64,000 bases of DNA from G963664115 sp965263045 (GTDB lineage Bacteria > Acidobacteriota > Terriglobia > 20CM-2-55-15). The position numbers were made by a program, and so were the translations under genes. Below the pieces are notes generated by a model that was not told where the DNA came from, ran no database searches, and worked only from the letters and a program-made list of their open reading frames with translations. Positions 8,172 through 18,798 of this stretch are shown here, in pieces (the first letter of the stretch is position 1; each line of letters begins with the position of its first letter). Location of the stretch: the NCBI GenBank assembly GCA_965263045.1, contig CBDHGK010000041.1, positions 3,906,001 to 3,970,000 of the forward strand, given 5' to 3'.

Positions 8172-9761
8172 TTATTGGTCCGAGGAGGGATGCAGCAGAA
8201 AAACAGCCTGAACCGTGGCCGGCTCGATCACCCAGAAAACGACAGCGTACCCGATGCCGATTCCGGCCAGCACGCCTGCCATCAGCTGACTGCCCGGAAG
8301 AAGGGCCAAGGCCCCACCCAGCAGCGAAACGGTAAAAACGCCGTCAATCGCCTGAGACCAACGCAAATTCCGCCGGAGCTCGTGACGGATCGCCCGGGGA
8401 TTGAATCGCGAGGTAAACAGAAGATGCACCCTTAATGTGCCGTTGGCTATGGCCGAGGCCAGAACGCCATAGAAGCAGACCAGCGACCCGACGTTACCGG
8501 CTTGTTCTTTCGCCTCCCACAGCAACACGACCATGGCCGCGTAGAGTCCAACGACAACCGTCTGGTGGAAGGGCCACCAGAATCGTCCCAGGCCGGGTGG
8601 CTCGACCTCACCTGCCGTCGCGGGATCGACGGGCATGGAAGCGACTTCGGCGGCGACGGGTGGAGCCAGGGGCCGTGATGCCAGACCATCGTCAAGAGCA
8701 CGCAGGGATTCGACGACTTCGCGGGTCGAGGAGAATCGCCCTCCGGGATTCTTTTCCAGGCAGCGGCCGATCAGAGCTTTCAACTTCGGCTGAGCTTCGA
8801 GCGCATGACCCGACAGCCGAGGCTGCCCTTCGAGAATCCGGGCCGTGGTTTCGATGACCGTATTTCCCGCAAAGGGATGTTGGCCAGTCGCCATTTCGCA
8901 AAGCAGGACTCCGAGGTTAAAGAGATCGCTCCTGAAATCCACCCGATTTCCCTGCAACTGTTCCGGCGACATATAGGTCGGGGTTCCGATCAGCATTCCC
9001 TGCTCGGTCAATCGCGGCTCCGTGAAATCGGTGTCCGGACCCAGGGCCAGACCGAAGTCCACGATCTTGAGTTGTCTTCCCCCAGAACGGACGATGTTTT
9101 CCGGCTTCAGGTCGCGATGCACGACACCCTTCTCATGGGCGGCCGCAAGACCCTCCGCAATCTGTACACCGGCGTCGACAACGACGTCCATCGGAACCGG
9201 CTCCCTGTCCATCTCGGCTCGCAGCGTGGGACCTGCGACATACTCACTGACCAGATAGAATCGCTCGTCGACCTCTTCGAGCGCGTGCACGGTCGCGATG
9301 GCGGGATGTGACAGAGAAGCCGCGACCCGGGCCTCGCGACGGAATCGCTCTTGCTGGCCCGCACTTGCCAGGGAGGCCGGGGCGAGCGCCTTGAGCGCCA
9401 CCTGGCGACGCAGGCCGACGTCCTGGGCCAGGTAGACAACACCCATCCCTCCGCGGCCGATCTCGTAAAGAATCCGGTAGGGGCCGACTGATTGCCCGTC
9501 CGCCAGCGGCGTCACCGGCACCATCGGGTCCATTGGGCTCATCGGGTTGACGGGATCGGTCGGTTCGATCGGCTCGGAAATTATTCCGTTCTCGAGGAAG
9601 GGATCATCTTCCCGGTGAGACTCCAGCAGGGCCGACAGCTCATCACCCATCTCCGGGTCGTCCGAGGTGAGCTGGGCGAGGAACGTCTCGCGACCTTCGG
9701 GATCCCGTTCGATGGCGGCCTGGAACAGTTCCTGGAGTCTGTGAAATCGCTCGGACTTCAT
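8172..9761 (-). CDS. Membrane-anchored serine/threonine protein kinase
   Basis: A Hanks-type kinase of 529 residues. After an N-terminal helical segment common to kinases paired with ECF factors (ERFHRLQELFQAAIERDPEG), the kinase domain shows the glycine loop IGRGGMGVVYLA, the lysine in VALKAL, the catalytic loop VHRDLKPEN, the metal-binding KIVDFG and the activation-segment GTPTYMSPEQ. After a Pro-rich linker, four hydrophobic segments form a C-terminal membrane domain, so no extracellular PASTA region is present. The ATG at 9761 overlaps the stop of the sigma-factor gene by four bases. The pair is therefore a coupled unit, a layout common in Acidobacteriota and Planctomycetota. Substrates are unknown. 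Confidence 0.92.
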   Translation of the reverse strand: MKSERFHRLQELFQAAIERDPEGRETFLAQLTSDDPEMGDELSALLESHREDDPFLENGIISEPIEPTDPVNPMSPMDPMVPVTPLADGQSVGPYRILYEIGRGGMGVVYLAQDVGLRRQVALKALAPASLASAGQQERFRREARVAASLSHPAIATVHALEEVDERFYLVSEYVAGPTLRAEMDREPVPMDVVVDAGVQIAEGLAAAHEKGVVHRDLKPENIVRSGGRQLKIVDFGLALGPDTDFTEPRLTEQGMLIGTPTYMSPEQLQGNRVDFRSDLFNLGVLLCEMATGQHPFAGNTVIETTARILEGQPRLSGHALEAQPKLKALIGRCLEKNPGGRFSSTREVVESLRALDDGLASRPLAPPVAAEVASMPVDPATAGEVEPPGLGRFWWPFHQTVVVGLYAAMVVLLWEAKEQAGNVGSLVCFYGVLASAIANGTLRVHLLFTSRFNPRAIRHELRRNLRWSQAIDGVFTVSLLGGALALLPGSQLMAGVLAGIGIGYAVVFWVIEPATVQAVFLLHPSSDQ

Positions 9762-10321
9762 CGGGTCATTTCCCGCCGCAGCCAGGTCTGCGCAAAAACC
9801 CACCAACGCTTGATGGTTGCCGGCGAGACCCCCATGACTTCCGCCGTTTCTTCAAGAGTCAGGCCCGCGAAGAATCGAAGCTCGACCAGTTCCGCCCGTT
9901 TCGGGTCGAGTTCGACCAATTTCTCGAGTGCCAAGTCGAGTGCCAGCAGATCGAGCGACCGTTCGGCCTGCCCGAGGATCTCGTCGTTGAGCGTTACAGC
10001 CGCTACGGGGCCGCCGCGCTTCGCAGCATGGCGGGCGCGGGCGCGCTCGACCATGATCTGACGCATCGACCGCCCCACGATACCAAAGAAGTGCGCGCGA
10101 TCCTTCAATTCGAGGGCACCCCCCGGAATCAGACGCAGATACGCCTCGTGAACGAGAGCGGTCGCCTGAATGGTCTGACGCTCGTACTCGCGCCGCATGT
10201 GCTTTCCGGCCAGTCTACGCAGTTCGTCGTATACCAGGGGAAACAACTCATCAATTGCTGTGTCGTCACCGGCACGGGCTCTCCCCAGCAGCAGTGTCAC
10301 AACTTGTGATGGCGGTGGCAT
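9758..10321 (-). CDS. ECF-type RNA polymerase sigma factor
   Basis: A 187-residue sigma factor of the ECF type found with Ser/Thr kinases. Region 2 is recognisable in FPLVYDELRRLAGKHMRRE and TALVHEAYLRLI, and region 4 in RAELVELRFFAGLTLEETAE followed by a helix-turn-helix ending MGVSPATIKRWW. It is the first gene of a two-gene operon with the kinase and shares the ATGA overlap. The kinase may modulate the sigma factor in place of a classical anti-sigma factor, which is inferred from context. A promoter-like pair lies upstream at 10390-10418. Confidence 0.92.
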   Translation of the reverse strand: MPPPSQVVTLLLGRARAGDDTAIDELFPLVYDELRRLAGKHMRREYERQTIQATALVHEAYLRLIPGGALELKDRAHFFGIVGRSMRQIMVERARARHAAKRGGPVAAVTLNDEILGQAERSLDLLALDLALEKLVELDPKRAELVELRFFAGLTLEETAEVMGVSPATIKRWWVFAQTWLRREMTR

Positions 10322-10389
10322 GGGGGAAGTTTCAGTCCGGCTGTCGCGGTTAGGCCCGATTGTTCGGCCAGAACGGAATGATTGAGGAA

Positions 10390-10418
10390 ATGGTATAGGA
10401 CGCAGCTGGGCAGGTCAA
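10390..10418 (-). promoter_or_regulatory. Probable sigma-70 promoter of the sigma/kinase operon
   Basis: On the minus strand TTGACC (10413-10418) and TACCAT (10390-10395) are separated by 17 bases, about 70 bases upstream of the sigma-factor start. Both hexamers are near consensus. The 10322-10629 gap holds nothing else recognised. Confidence 0.5.
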
Positions 10419-10629
10419 TTATTGGGCAGCCAGCCCTGCCCGCAGCGTGGGAAAGTGAGAGAATCAAGCTTGCGGCCGTTGGCGCAATCTATGAAGCTTT
10501 GAGTCAATCGGCCGCTGACTGAAGGTGAGGTCTAGGACCGCACGAATCTGAGTGATTGGCCCTTACAGAGCGCCCCTACAGTGTCCGGGTGCCGTCCTAC
10601 TAAAAGCTGCAGAGACCACAGCTACACTT

Positions 10630-11070
10630 TTATTCGCCTGCGACAGTCCCTGCGACATTCTCCGCAGTAGCTGCGACATTCTCCGCAGTCCCCACGACAC
10701 TCTCCCAAGAAGGGCACATACGCTGCTCCAAGGGTATGTCGAGGGGTTCGTAGTTGCTTTCGTTGACGACGGACACGTCAAAGTCGAAGGTCTCGGGCAC
10801 GGGCAGGTTGCGCAGGTGCCGGACGGCGGCCATCATGCCCATGCATCCATGCATGAAACCGTCACAATCCCCGGATGCCAGCAGCGTTCCGGCTTTAATA
10901 GCGTCGATCGCCTCCTTCGTGCCGTTGAGCCCGACGACTTGCGCATCCCGGTTGGCCCCGTCCAGGGCTTCGATCGCCCCCATGGCCATCGAATCGTTGG
11001 CGGCAAGGACGCCGTCGATTTCGGGGTAGGTCTGCAGGAGGTTCTCCATTACCTGGAGTGCCTGCAAACG
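10630..11070 (-). pseudogene. Sugar ABC importer binding protein, C-terminal fragment
   Basis: This frame encodes the last 146 residues of a periplasmic sugar-binding protein of the ribose type (Peripla_BP_4). It contains YPEIDGVLAANDSMAMGAIE and the following AQVVGLNGTKEAIDAIK, hinge and ligand-pocket segments of the family. The N-terminal part lies at 12520-13137 on the other side of an IS256-type element. Taking out the element and one 8-base target copy rejoins NFQ to RLQALQVMENLL in frame, giving a 352-residue protein. The C-terminus carries a short repeat (GTAENVAATAENVAGT) encoded by an imperfect tandem DNA repeat. Without its own start this fragment should not be functional. Confidence 0.9.
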
Positions 11071-11078
11071 CTGAAAGT

Positions 11079-12519
11079 GAATGTGTGCCAATCTTAGTTG
11101 GAAATTGAAACGGCTCCAAACCCCATGGTTTGATGGTATTGGAAGAAACAACATCAAGCCTGTAAGAGAAAGGAGCCGAGATGAGGAGTCTGTTACGTTC
11201 GGTAAAGAAACGCAAGAAGTCGCGTGTGCTGGGTGAGGTCGAGGTCCTGAGCCGGGAGGAATACTCGGGACTGGAATTGGACTCGAAGGTGGAGATGATT
11301 CGGGCGTTGATCCCACTGGGGTTGATGCACGTGGAGGAGTTGCTCGACGAGGAAGTGAAGTCGTTGGCGGGTGAGCGATACGCACGAAAGGAGGCGGCGT
11401 TGCGGGGCCGGCGACACGGGAGCAATCCGGGGACCGTGGGGCTGGGTGGCCAGCGGGTGCCGGTTCGGGTGCCTCGAGTGCGCAGCGTGGCGGGCGGGGA
11501 GATTCCGCTTCGGACCTACGAGGAACTCAGTCCGGGTGGCGCGGTGAACGAGCTACTGCTCAGACGTGTGCTGTATGGGATCTCCTGCCGGAACTATGAA
11601 TCGGCCGCTGAAGCGATTCCGGGAGCGATCGGACTGTCGAGTTCGACGGTGTCTCGAGGATTCGTCCAGGCGAGTGCCGCGAAACTTCGGGAGATGCAGG
11701 AGCGGGATCTGAGTGGCGAGGACGTCGTGGCGATCTTCCTGGACGGGAAGGCGTTTGCCGACGCCCTGATGGTAGTGGCCCTGGGCGTCACGCTTTCGGG
11801 CGACAAACGCTTCTTGGGCTTCGTGGAGACCGACACGGAGAACGAGCAAGTGCTGACTCCGTTTCTCCGTTCGTTGATGGAGCGGGGCCTGGACATCTCT
11901 GAAGGCGTGCTGGTGATTGTCGACGGCGGCAAAGGTCTGCGGGCGGCGGTCAAGAAGGCATTCAGGAATCGAGCCCTGGTCCAACGCTGCCAATGGCACA
12001 AACGCGAGAACGTCGTGAGATACCTATCGAAGACCGAGCAAGCCGTGTGGCGACGCCGGCTGCAGCGGGCCTACGAGCGCCCGGAGTACGACGAAGCTCG
12101 GGCGGCGCTCGGAGAGCTCCATGGAGAGCTCGAGGAGCGAAACCAATCGGGGGCTGCGAGCCTTGAGGAAGGCCTGGAAGAGACCCTCACGTTGCATCGG
12201 CTCGGCGTGTACGGGGTCTTGGGCCGTTCGTTCAAGACGACGAATTGCCTGGAATCGGTCAATGCCCTTGTCGAGGAAAGGTGTGCGAAGGTCGATCATT
12301 GGAAGAACTCGAGTCAGCGGCAACGCTGGTTGGCGACGGCGCTCATCGACATCGAACCGCGCCTGAGGAAGGTGATCGGCTACCGTCATCTTCCAAAGCT
12401 CCGCGAAGCCCTCCAGCGAGAGCTGAAAATTGAGGCGAAGACGTCGACGAGATCGAAGAAGAAGGTTGCATGACCCATCGTGAGCCGTGGAGAGTTTCAA
12501 CTAAGAATGGGCTTGACTC
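11079..12519 (+). mobile_element. IS256-family insertion sequence, copy 1
   Basis: A 1441-base element with imperfect terminal inverted repeats of about 22 bases (left GAATGTGTGCCAATC..., right GAGTCAAGCCCATTC..., both running into TTAGTTG). It is flanked by an 8-base direct repeat CTGAAAGT (11071-11078 and 12520-12527), as expected for IS256-type transposition. It splits the sugar-binding protein gene. A nearly identical copy of the same length lies inverted at 56218-57658. Confidence 0.93.
11181..12473 (+). CDS. IS256-family (mutator-type) transposase
   Basis: A 430-residue DDE transposase. The three acidic positions fit AIFLDGKAFADALM (first Asp), VLVIVDGGKGLR (second Asp) and TTNCLESVNALVEE (Glu), each in the usual IS256/MULE context. 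AAGGAGCCGAG precedes the ATG. It differs from the second copy at one residue that was spotted (Thr versus Ser in GGEIPLR(T/S)YEEL, about residue 113). The frame is intact, so the element may still be active. Confidence 0.95.
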   Translation: MRSLLRSVKKRKKSRVLGEVEVLSREEYSGLELDSKVEMIRALIPLGLMHVEELLDEEVKSLAGERYARKEAALRGRRHGSNPGTVGLGGQRVPVRVPRVRSVAGGEIPLRTYEELSPGGAVNELLLRRVLYGISCRNYESAAEAIPGAIGLSSSTVSRGFVQASAAKLREMQERDLSGEDVVAIFLDGKAFADALMVVALGVTLSGDKRFLGFVETDTENEQVLTPFLRSLMERGLDISEGVLVIVDGGKGLRAAVKKAFRNRALVQRCQWHKRENVVRYLSKTEQAVWRRRLQRAYERPEYDEARAALGELHGELEERNQSGAASLEEGLEETLTLHRLGVYGVLGRSFKTTNCLESVNALVEERCAKVDHWKNSSQRQRWLATALIDIEPRLRKVIGYRHLPKLREALQRELKIEAKTSTRSKKKVA

Positions 12520-13137
12520 CTGAAAGTTACCGGGTTGCGACGCCAGCAGGGTGACTTCGGGAAACTCTTCCAGTGCGGCCATGAACCCTGCGACGCGGTT
12601 GTTGCTGTTGAGGGACCCGCCCACGCCCTCAAGAATGACGACGTTCCCGCCACCGCCCAGATTCTCCAGAAGGAACCGGGCCGTGTTCTCGGCAAGCGTG
12701 AACTCGTCGCAGTTCATGAAGGTGACAACCTCGCCGCCCAGAATGGGATCCGTGATGTTGATCACCGGCAATTCGGCCGCATTCAGCATCATAACGCCGG
12801 GAATCATCGCCTGAGAATCAACAGGAATGAAGACGACGGCATCGGGCCGGCTGATGATGATGTCCTCGATCTGGCTCATCTGCTCCGGGATGCTGTCGGG
12901 TCGGGTGGGTACGTATTGGATGACGTTCGCATCCATTTGCGCGGCGGCGTTTTCAGTTCCGGCGCGCACGGTCGCAAAGAACGGATTGGTCTGGTTCTTG
13001 GTGAACACGGCGATCGTTTCTCCAGATTCTCCGGGATTCCCGATCTCCTCTCCGTCGACCCCACCCGGCGCACATGCAGCCAGGCTCCCAACGAGAAGAG
13101 CCACAACCGTCAATTGTGTGAGCCATGCATCTTTCAT
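12520..13137 (-). pseudogene. Sugar ABC importer binding protein, N-terminal fragment
   Basis: This frame encodes residues 1-206 of the interrupted sugar-binding lipoprotein. It starts with a lipoprotein signal peptide (lipobox LAAC, LVGSLAACAPGG), then the family opening ETIAVFTKNQTNPFFATVRA, VNPFF-like segments and ISRPDAVVFIPVD, which form the first half of the ribose-type binding fold. Translation continues past NFQ into the IS256-type element and ends there. It is the last gene of the importer operon, downstream of the ATPase and two permease genes, so its loss removes only ligand delivery. The remaining transporter genes are intact. Confidence 0.9.
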
Positions 13138-13181
13138 CGATTACTCCTACTTCAGAGTGACTGCTTCACGGCCATGTCCGT

Positions 13182-14162
13182 TCAGGCACGCGCCTGGGCC
13201 CGGCGGCGGGTCGAAGCATCGATCCATGCCGCCAGCAACACGATCAGCCCAGTGAGCAAGGGTTGCCAGTTGGCATTGATCGAGAGCAGGTTCATGCCGT
13301 TCAAGGCCAGAGTCAGAATCAGCGCGCCAATGAAAGTGCCCGACAGACTGCCCACACCGCCAAACAGGGACGTCCCACCGATCAGCACCGCCGCGATCGC
13401 CGGCAACAGAAGGGGCTCGCCGATTCCGGCTTCGGCTGAATTCAGACGCGCCAGGTAGACGACTCCGGACAGGCCGGCCATCCCTCCACTCAATGTGTAT
13501 ACCAGCATCAGACGGGAGCGTACGGGAACACCCGACAGTCGAGCCGCTTCCCGATTGGCTCCGATCGCGTACACATCGTGGCCGTAGGTAGTGTAGCGTG
13601 TGAATACCCCCCCAACAACCATGCACAAGACCATGAGATAGACCGGAATAGGGATGCCAAGGAGGTAGCCGCTGCCGAGATTCCTGAAACCTGGAGGGAA
13701 CCCGTAAATCGTGCCCCCTGCCATATACCAATAGTTGATTCCGTAGACCATCCAGAGCATGCCGTAGGTCGCAATGAATGGCGGAAGCTTCAACAACGTG
13801 ATCATGAAGCCGTTCCCGACGCCGATCAGCAGGCCGCAAGCCAGTCCGGCCGCGATACCGGGCATGATCGTTCCGGTCGCCTGAATGGCCGCCGCCGCCA
13901 GACATGCACTCAGTCCAACGGTCGCCCCGACTGACAGATCGAGACCGCCGGTCACGATAACGAGAGTCAGGCCCGAGCCAATCAGAAAGGTCAGGCTCGC
14001 CTGCCGCAGCACGTTAAGCAAATTTGGCAAGGTCAGAAAAGCATCGGTGGACAGTGCGAGCGCTGTCCCGAGCGCGGCGACGCCGATCAGGCGCATTCCG
14101 ATGACCGACACATGGACCCCTGCACCACCTCCGTTCAACATAGCGGTGTGTGTGTGCGTCAT
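13182..14162 (-). CDS. Ribose-type ABC importer permease 1
   Basis: A 326-residue permease with about eight to ten hydrophobic segments and family blocks LTLVIVTGGLDLSVGATVGL, YAIGANREAARLSGVPV and the late GGTSLFGGVGSLSGTFIGAL. These define the BPD_transp_2 permeases that carry ribose, xylose, galactose or autoinducer-2. The start at 14162 overlaps the stop of the second permease gene by four bases (ATGA). A long upstream extension of the frame lies in the other permease gene and is a shadow. Substrate specificity cannot be assigned. Confidence 0.93.
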   Translation of the reverse strand: MTHTHTAMLNGGGAGVHVSVIGMRLIGVAALGTALALSTDAFLTLPNLLNVLRQASLTFLIGSGLTLVIVTGGLDLSVGATVGLSACLAAAAIQATGTIMPGIAAGLACGLLIGVGNGFMITLLKLPPFIATYGMLWMVYGINYWYMAGGTIYGFPPGFRNLGSGYLLGIPIPVYLMVLCMVVGGVFTRYTTYGHDVYAIGANREAARLSGVPVRSRLMLVYTLSGGMAGLSGVVYLARLNSAEAGIGEPLLLPAIAAVLIGGTSLFGGVGSLSGTFIGALILTLALNGMNLLSINANWQPLLTGLIVLLAAWIDASTRRRAQARA

Positions 14163-15128
14163 TCTCTTCCCCGGATGGTGTCGATCAGCAACGCAACGAT
14201 GACGAGTAGTCCAATGCTGGCCACCTGGAGCGAAGACGGCACGGCAACGACATTGAGTCCGTTCTTGAGGACACCGACGGCCAGCACTCCAAGCACCGTG
14301 CCCGGCAACCAGCCATCTCCACGTTCGAAGCGGGTGCCCCCGACGACGACGGCGGCGATGGCGTCGAACTCCATGCCGATGGCCGCCGTCGGGTGTCCCG
14401 AATTCATCCGGCCCGTCAGCAGCAGCGCTGCAAACCCCGCCATCACCCCTCCGAGGGCGTAGATCGACACCTGGTACCACCGTGCCGGCACGCCGGCCAG
14501 GATCAGGGCCTCGCGATTGCCACCAATGGCAAACACATAGGTGCCGAAACGTGTGGAGTACAGGAGAAAGTGAAACACGCCGTAGGTCACCGCGGCCACG
14601 AGCACCGAAAACGGAAGGCCCAGCCACGTGCCCGAGTACAGCGCGGACAGTTCCAGGCCAATGCCGACAACGCTCTGCCCGTCGGTCACCGCCAGCGCCG
14701 CTCCCTGGGCCACACCCAGGTTACCCAACGTCACCACAAAGGGCGGCATATCGAGAACGGTGACCAGCAAGCCGTTCGCGATTCCGAAGATCAGACCGAC
14801 CAGCAAAGCGGCCATCAGCCCAATAATGATCGGGTACCCGGCCACCAGCGCCATCGCCAGGACTATGCCCGCCAATCCAAGCACGGCGCCCATCGACAGA
14901 TCCAGCCCTTCGGCCATAATTATCAGCGTCATGGGCAGTGCCAGTAGCAGAAGAATGGATGATTGCGTTCCGATGTTGAGCAGATTCGGAACGGACGCGA
15001 ACCGGGGCGCGAGGGCGGAAAACACCAACAGCATGAGGGCCAGCAGATAAGCGACACCCGGAACCCGTCTGGCGTGTATGGCCCAGCCGCTGCCGGCGGA
15101 ACCGGAAACCGCCGGATTGTGCGCGGCT

Positions 15129-15136
<8 letters not shown>
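14159..15136 (-). CDS. Ribose-type ABC importer permease 2
   Basis: A 325-residue permease of the same family as its neighbour, with the blocks LPMTLIIMAEGLDLSMGAVL, FAIGGNREALILAGVPAR and GGTRFERGDGWLPGTVLGVL. Two different permeases in one operon suggest a heterodimeric channel. The ATG at 15136 follows a TGA overlap with the end of the ATPase gene by 8 bases. A TTG at 15148 would add four residues. The coupling of ATPase, permease 2 and permease 1 genes indicates one transcript. Confidence 0.93.
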
Positions 15137-16748
<1,612 letters not shown>

Positions 16749-16768
16749 CCTCGGAGACTTTGGTACTA

Positions 16769-17919
16769 GTGGTCCCCGTCAAACAGACTGTAACTTATCG
16801 AGCTTCTTTCGGGCACGTTGAACTTTTTCAAGAATATCGGAAGCCGTTGCGGTCCAAATGAAGGGCTTCGGGTTCTGATTGTGACCCCCGACATATTCCT
16901 CCACGGCCTGGATTAGCTCAGGAACAGAATGGAAAACCCCGCGCCGAAGCCGTTGTTCGGAAAGATCCCGGAAGAAGCGTTCGACCATGTTCAGCCAGGA
17001 TGCACTGGTCGGTGTGAAGTGCACATGAAAGCGCGTGTTGCGCTTCAACCAGTTGACGACTTTCTGATGTTTGTGCGTGACGTAGTTGTCGCAAATGATA
17101 TGGATCTGTTTGTCTTTCGGCACGGAACGTTTGATCTGATTGAGAAACCGGATCCATTCCTGATGACGATGCTTCGGCATACAGGTCCCGATAATCGAGC
17201 CGTCCAGCGTATTGAGCGCGGCGAACATCGTGGTCGTCCCGTTGCGTTTGTAGTCGTGGGTGAGGGTGCCGCACCGCCCCTTCTTCAGAGGTAACCCGGG
17301 TTGCGTGCGGTCCAGGGCCTGCATCTGGCTCTTCTCATCGCAGGACAAAACAATGGCGTTTTCCGGAGGGTTCAGATACAAACCGACCACATCCTCCAAC
17401 TTCTCGACAAATTGTTTGTCGTTGGAAAGTTTGAAGGTGCGTGCCAGATGAGGCTTCAAGCCATGAGCCCGCCAGATTCTCCCTACCGTGGACTCGCTGA
17501 CGCCGGTTGCCCTGGCCATCAAGGACCGGCTCCAGTGCGTGGCGTTCGGAGGCTTCCCTTCGACCGTCTTCTTCACGATCCGGGCCCGCTTCCGGCGGCC
17601 GATCGAGGGAATCCGTCCACTGCGGGAAGCGTCCTTTTCGATTCCCCCGAGGCCATCTTCAACGAAACGATCGCGCCAACGTCCGGCCTTTTGACGAGTG
17701 ATGTCCAACTTGGCAGCGATCTCCTGATTGTCCAGACCCCCGGCGGCCAGCAAGACAATTCGAGATCGTTCCGCCAACCGGACCGCCACACTGCGGCTTC
17801 GGCTCAGTCGCTCCAGTTCCTTCCGCACAGGAATGTCCAATTTAATCGTCGGTGCTCTCCTCATATATACTCAGACGTAGGAAAGCTGAATAAGTTACAT
17901 TAACTGTGACGGACTACAC
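16769..17919 (-). mobile_element. IS630-family insertion sequence
   Basis: A 1151-base element between two TA dinucleotides (16767-16768 and 17920-17921), the usual IS630/mariner target duplication. The ends form an imperfect 32-base inverted repeat sharing GTG at the tip, CCGTCA in the middle and TGTAACTTAT at the inner end. It is inserted between the coiled-coil protein gene and the sugar importer ATPase gene, exactly in the stop codon of the former. Confidence 0.93.
16779..17864 (-). CDS. IS630-family transposase
   Basis: A 361-residue transposase. The N-terminal helix-turn-helix region includes LDITRQKAGRWRDRFVEDGL, and the DDE core shows IVLSCDEKSQ, IHIICDNYVTHK and SASWLNMVERFFRDL, the expected D, D and E positions of the DDE_3 superfamily. 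The frame is complete and fills the element, so it is probably functional. Confidence 0.95.
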   Translation of the reverse strand: MRRAPTIKLDIPVRKELERLSRSRSVAVRLAERSRIVLLAAGGLDNQEIAAKLDITRQKAGRWRDRFVEDGLGGIEKDASRSGRIPSIGRRKRARIVKKTVEGKPPNATHWSRSLMARATGVSESTVGRIWRAHGLKPHLARTFKLSNDKQFVEKLEDVVGLYLNPPENAIVLSCDEKSQMQALDRTQPGLPLKKGRCGTLTHDYKRNGTTTMFAALNTLDGSIIGTCMPKHRHQEWIRFLNQIKRSVPKDKQIHIICDNYVTHKHQKVVNWLKRNTRFHVHFTPTSASWLNMVERFFRDLSEQRLRRGVFHSVPELIQAVEEYVGGHNQNPKPFIWTATASDILEKVQRARKKLDKLQSV

Positions 17920-18785
17920 TAGGGTTGCGCCTGCTCCTGCATCTCAGCCTGCAGACGCTCGAGTTCTGCGCGGGCCGCTTCCAGTTCAGCCTGGGTGTCC
18001 GTCAACTGTTGTTCCGCTGCTCCGAGCGCGGTCTGCGCCGTATTGCGTACCGCCTGTGTCCCTGTAACTGCGGTCACGAAGCCCCTCAAACGCCCGATTT
18101 CCAGCGACTGCCGAACTTCACTGTCAGCCAGTCGCTGGACAAGCGCCTGTTGTTGGGCGAGGGCGGCGGCGGGATCATCCCCTTCGCCCTCAACCCCCGC
18201 CTGTTCGGCTGCCTCTGCCCCCGCAGGCAAACCACCGGTGGCTTCGATCTCAGCAGGATTCAGCTCAGACCCGGGTTCGCCCGTCCGAGGTGGTCCCGAC
18301 TGGCGTCGCGCCGCAGCCAGTTCGCTACGCACCTGGGACCCCACGCCCTGGGCACTCAACATCAGGATTTCAAGCTGGCCGCGCTGTGGGACGGTCACTG
18401 AAGGATCTGCAATCCCCGTTGCAAGACGGCCGATCACGTCAACCACGCCCGCTTCAAAGGCTTCCAGCGTCTCGACCGCGGGGTTGGATCCGCCAGCCGC
18501 GTCATCCAGAATCCGCGCGATCGGCGCCGCCATATCCACCCCGAACTGCAGGAGGCGGTCCCGCAGGTCCTCGAGGGCACCAAGCAACTCGGGATCGACC
18601 GGTGGCCCAAGCTCCAGGACAGGGGCGTACTGGCCCTGGATCTGTTCAGTGGTATACGTCGCGCTCTCGTCGCTTGGATTCTCACGCCGGGCCCGCTCGC
18701 TCCGGGCTCGATCAGCCAACGACTGGGCAGAACCCACCGACTCGAACAGGAGCGCTATAATCGCTGCGGCAACAAGGATTCTCAT
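17919..18785 (-). CDS. Exported protein with C-terminal coiled coil
   Basis: A 288-residue protein with a signal peptide (MRILVAAAIIALLFESVGSA) and an Ala/Glu/Gln-rich body. The last 45 residues are a strong coiled coil (EQQLTDTQAELEAARAELER). No enzymatic motif is visible. Its TAG stop is formed at the junction with the IS630 element: TA is the target dinucleotide and the G comes from the element tip. The base after TA on the far side of the element is also G, so the original stop was TAG too and the protein was not changed. Before insertion the stop lay about 17 bases ahead of the importer ATPase start, suggesting a shared transcript. The start codon overlaps that of a divergent gene. Confidence 0.72.
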   Translation of the reverse strand: MRILVAAAIIALLFESVGSAQSLADRARSERARRENPSDESATYTTEQIQGQYAPVLELGPPVDPELLGALEDLRDRLLQFGVDMAAPIARILDDAAGGSNPAVETLEAFEAGVVDVIGRLATGIADPSVTVPQRGQLEILMLSAQGVGSQVRSELAAARRQSGPPRTGEPGSELNPAEIEATGGLPAGAEAAEQAGVEGEGDDPAAALAQQQALVQRLADSEVRQSLEIGRLRGFVTAVTGTQAVRNTAQTALGAAEQQLTDTQAELEAARAELERLQAEMQEQAQP

Positions 18786-18798
18786 GGGTCAAATTATA
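18756..18798. promoter_or_regulatory. Face-to-face -10 elements inside the divergent 5' ends
   Basis: A plus-strand TATAAT lies at 18756-18761 and a minus-strand TATAAT at 18793-18798, each inside the first codons of the opposite gene. The two start codons share the sequence CATG (18783-18786). The plus-strand gene has AAGGAT before its ATG; the minus-strand gene has little room for a leader. No convincing -35 elements were found. Confidence 0.5.

Noticed and set aside
10640..10720. Short tandem repeats CTGCGACATTCTCCGCAG as a regulatory array
   Set aside because: They lie inside the C-terminal coding region of the binding protein and encode a simple peptide repeat.
13182..14627. 481-residue version of importer permease 1
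   Set aside because: The first 155 residues are a frame-shifted shadow of the other permease gene; the ATGA overlap at 14162 gives the natural start.
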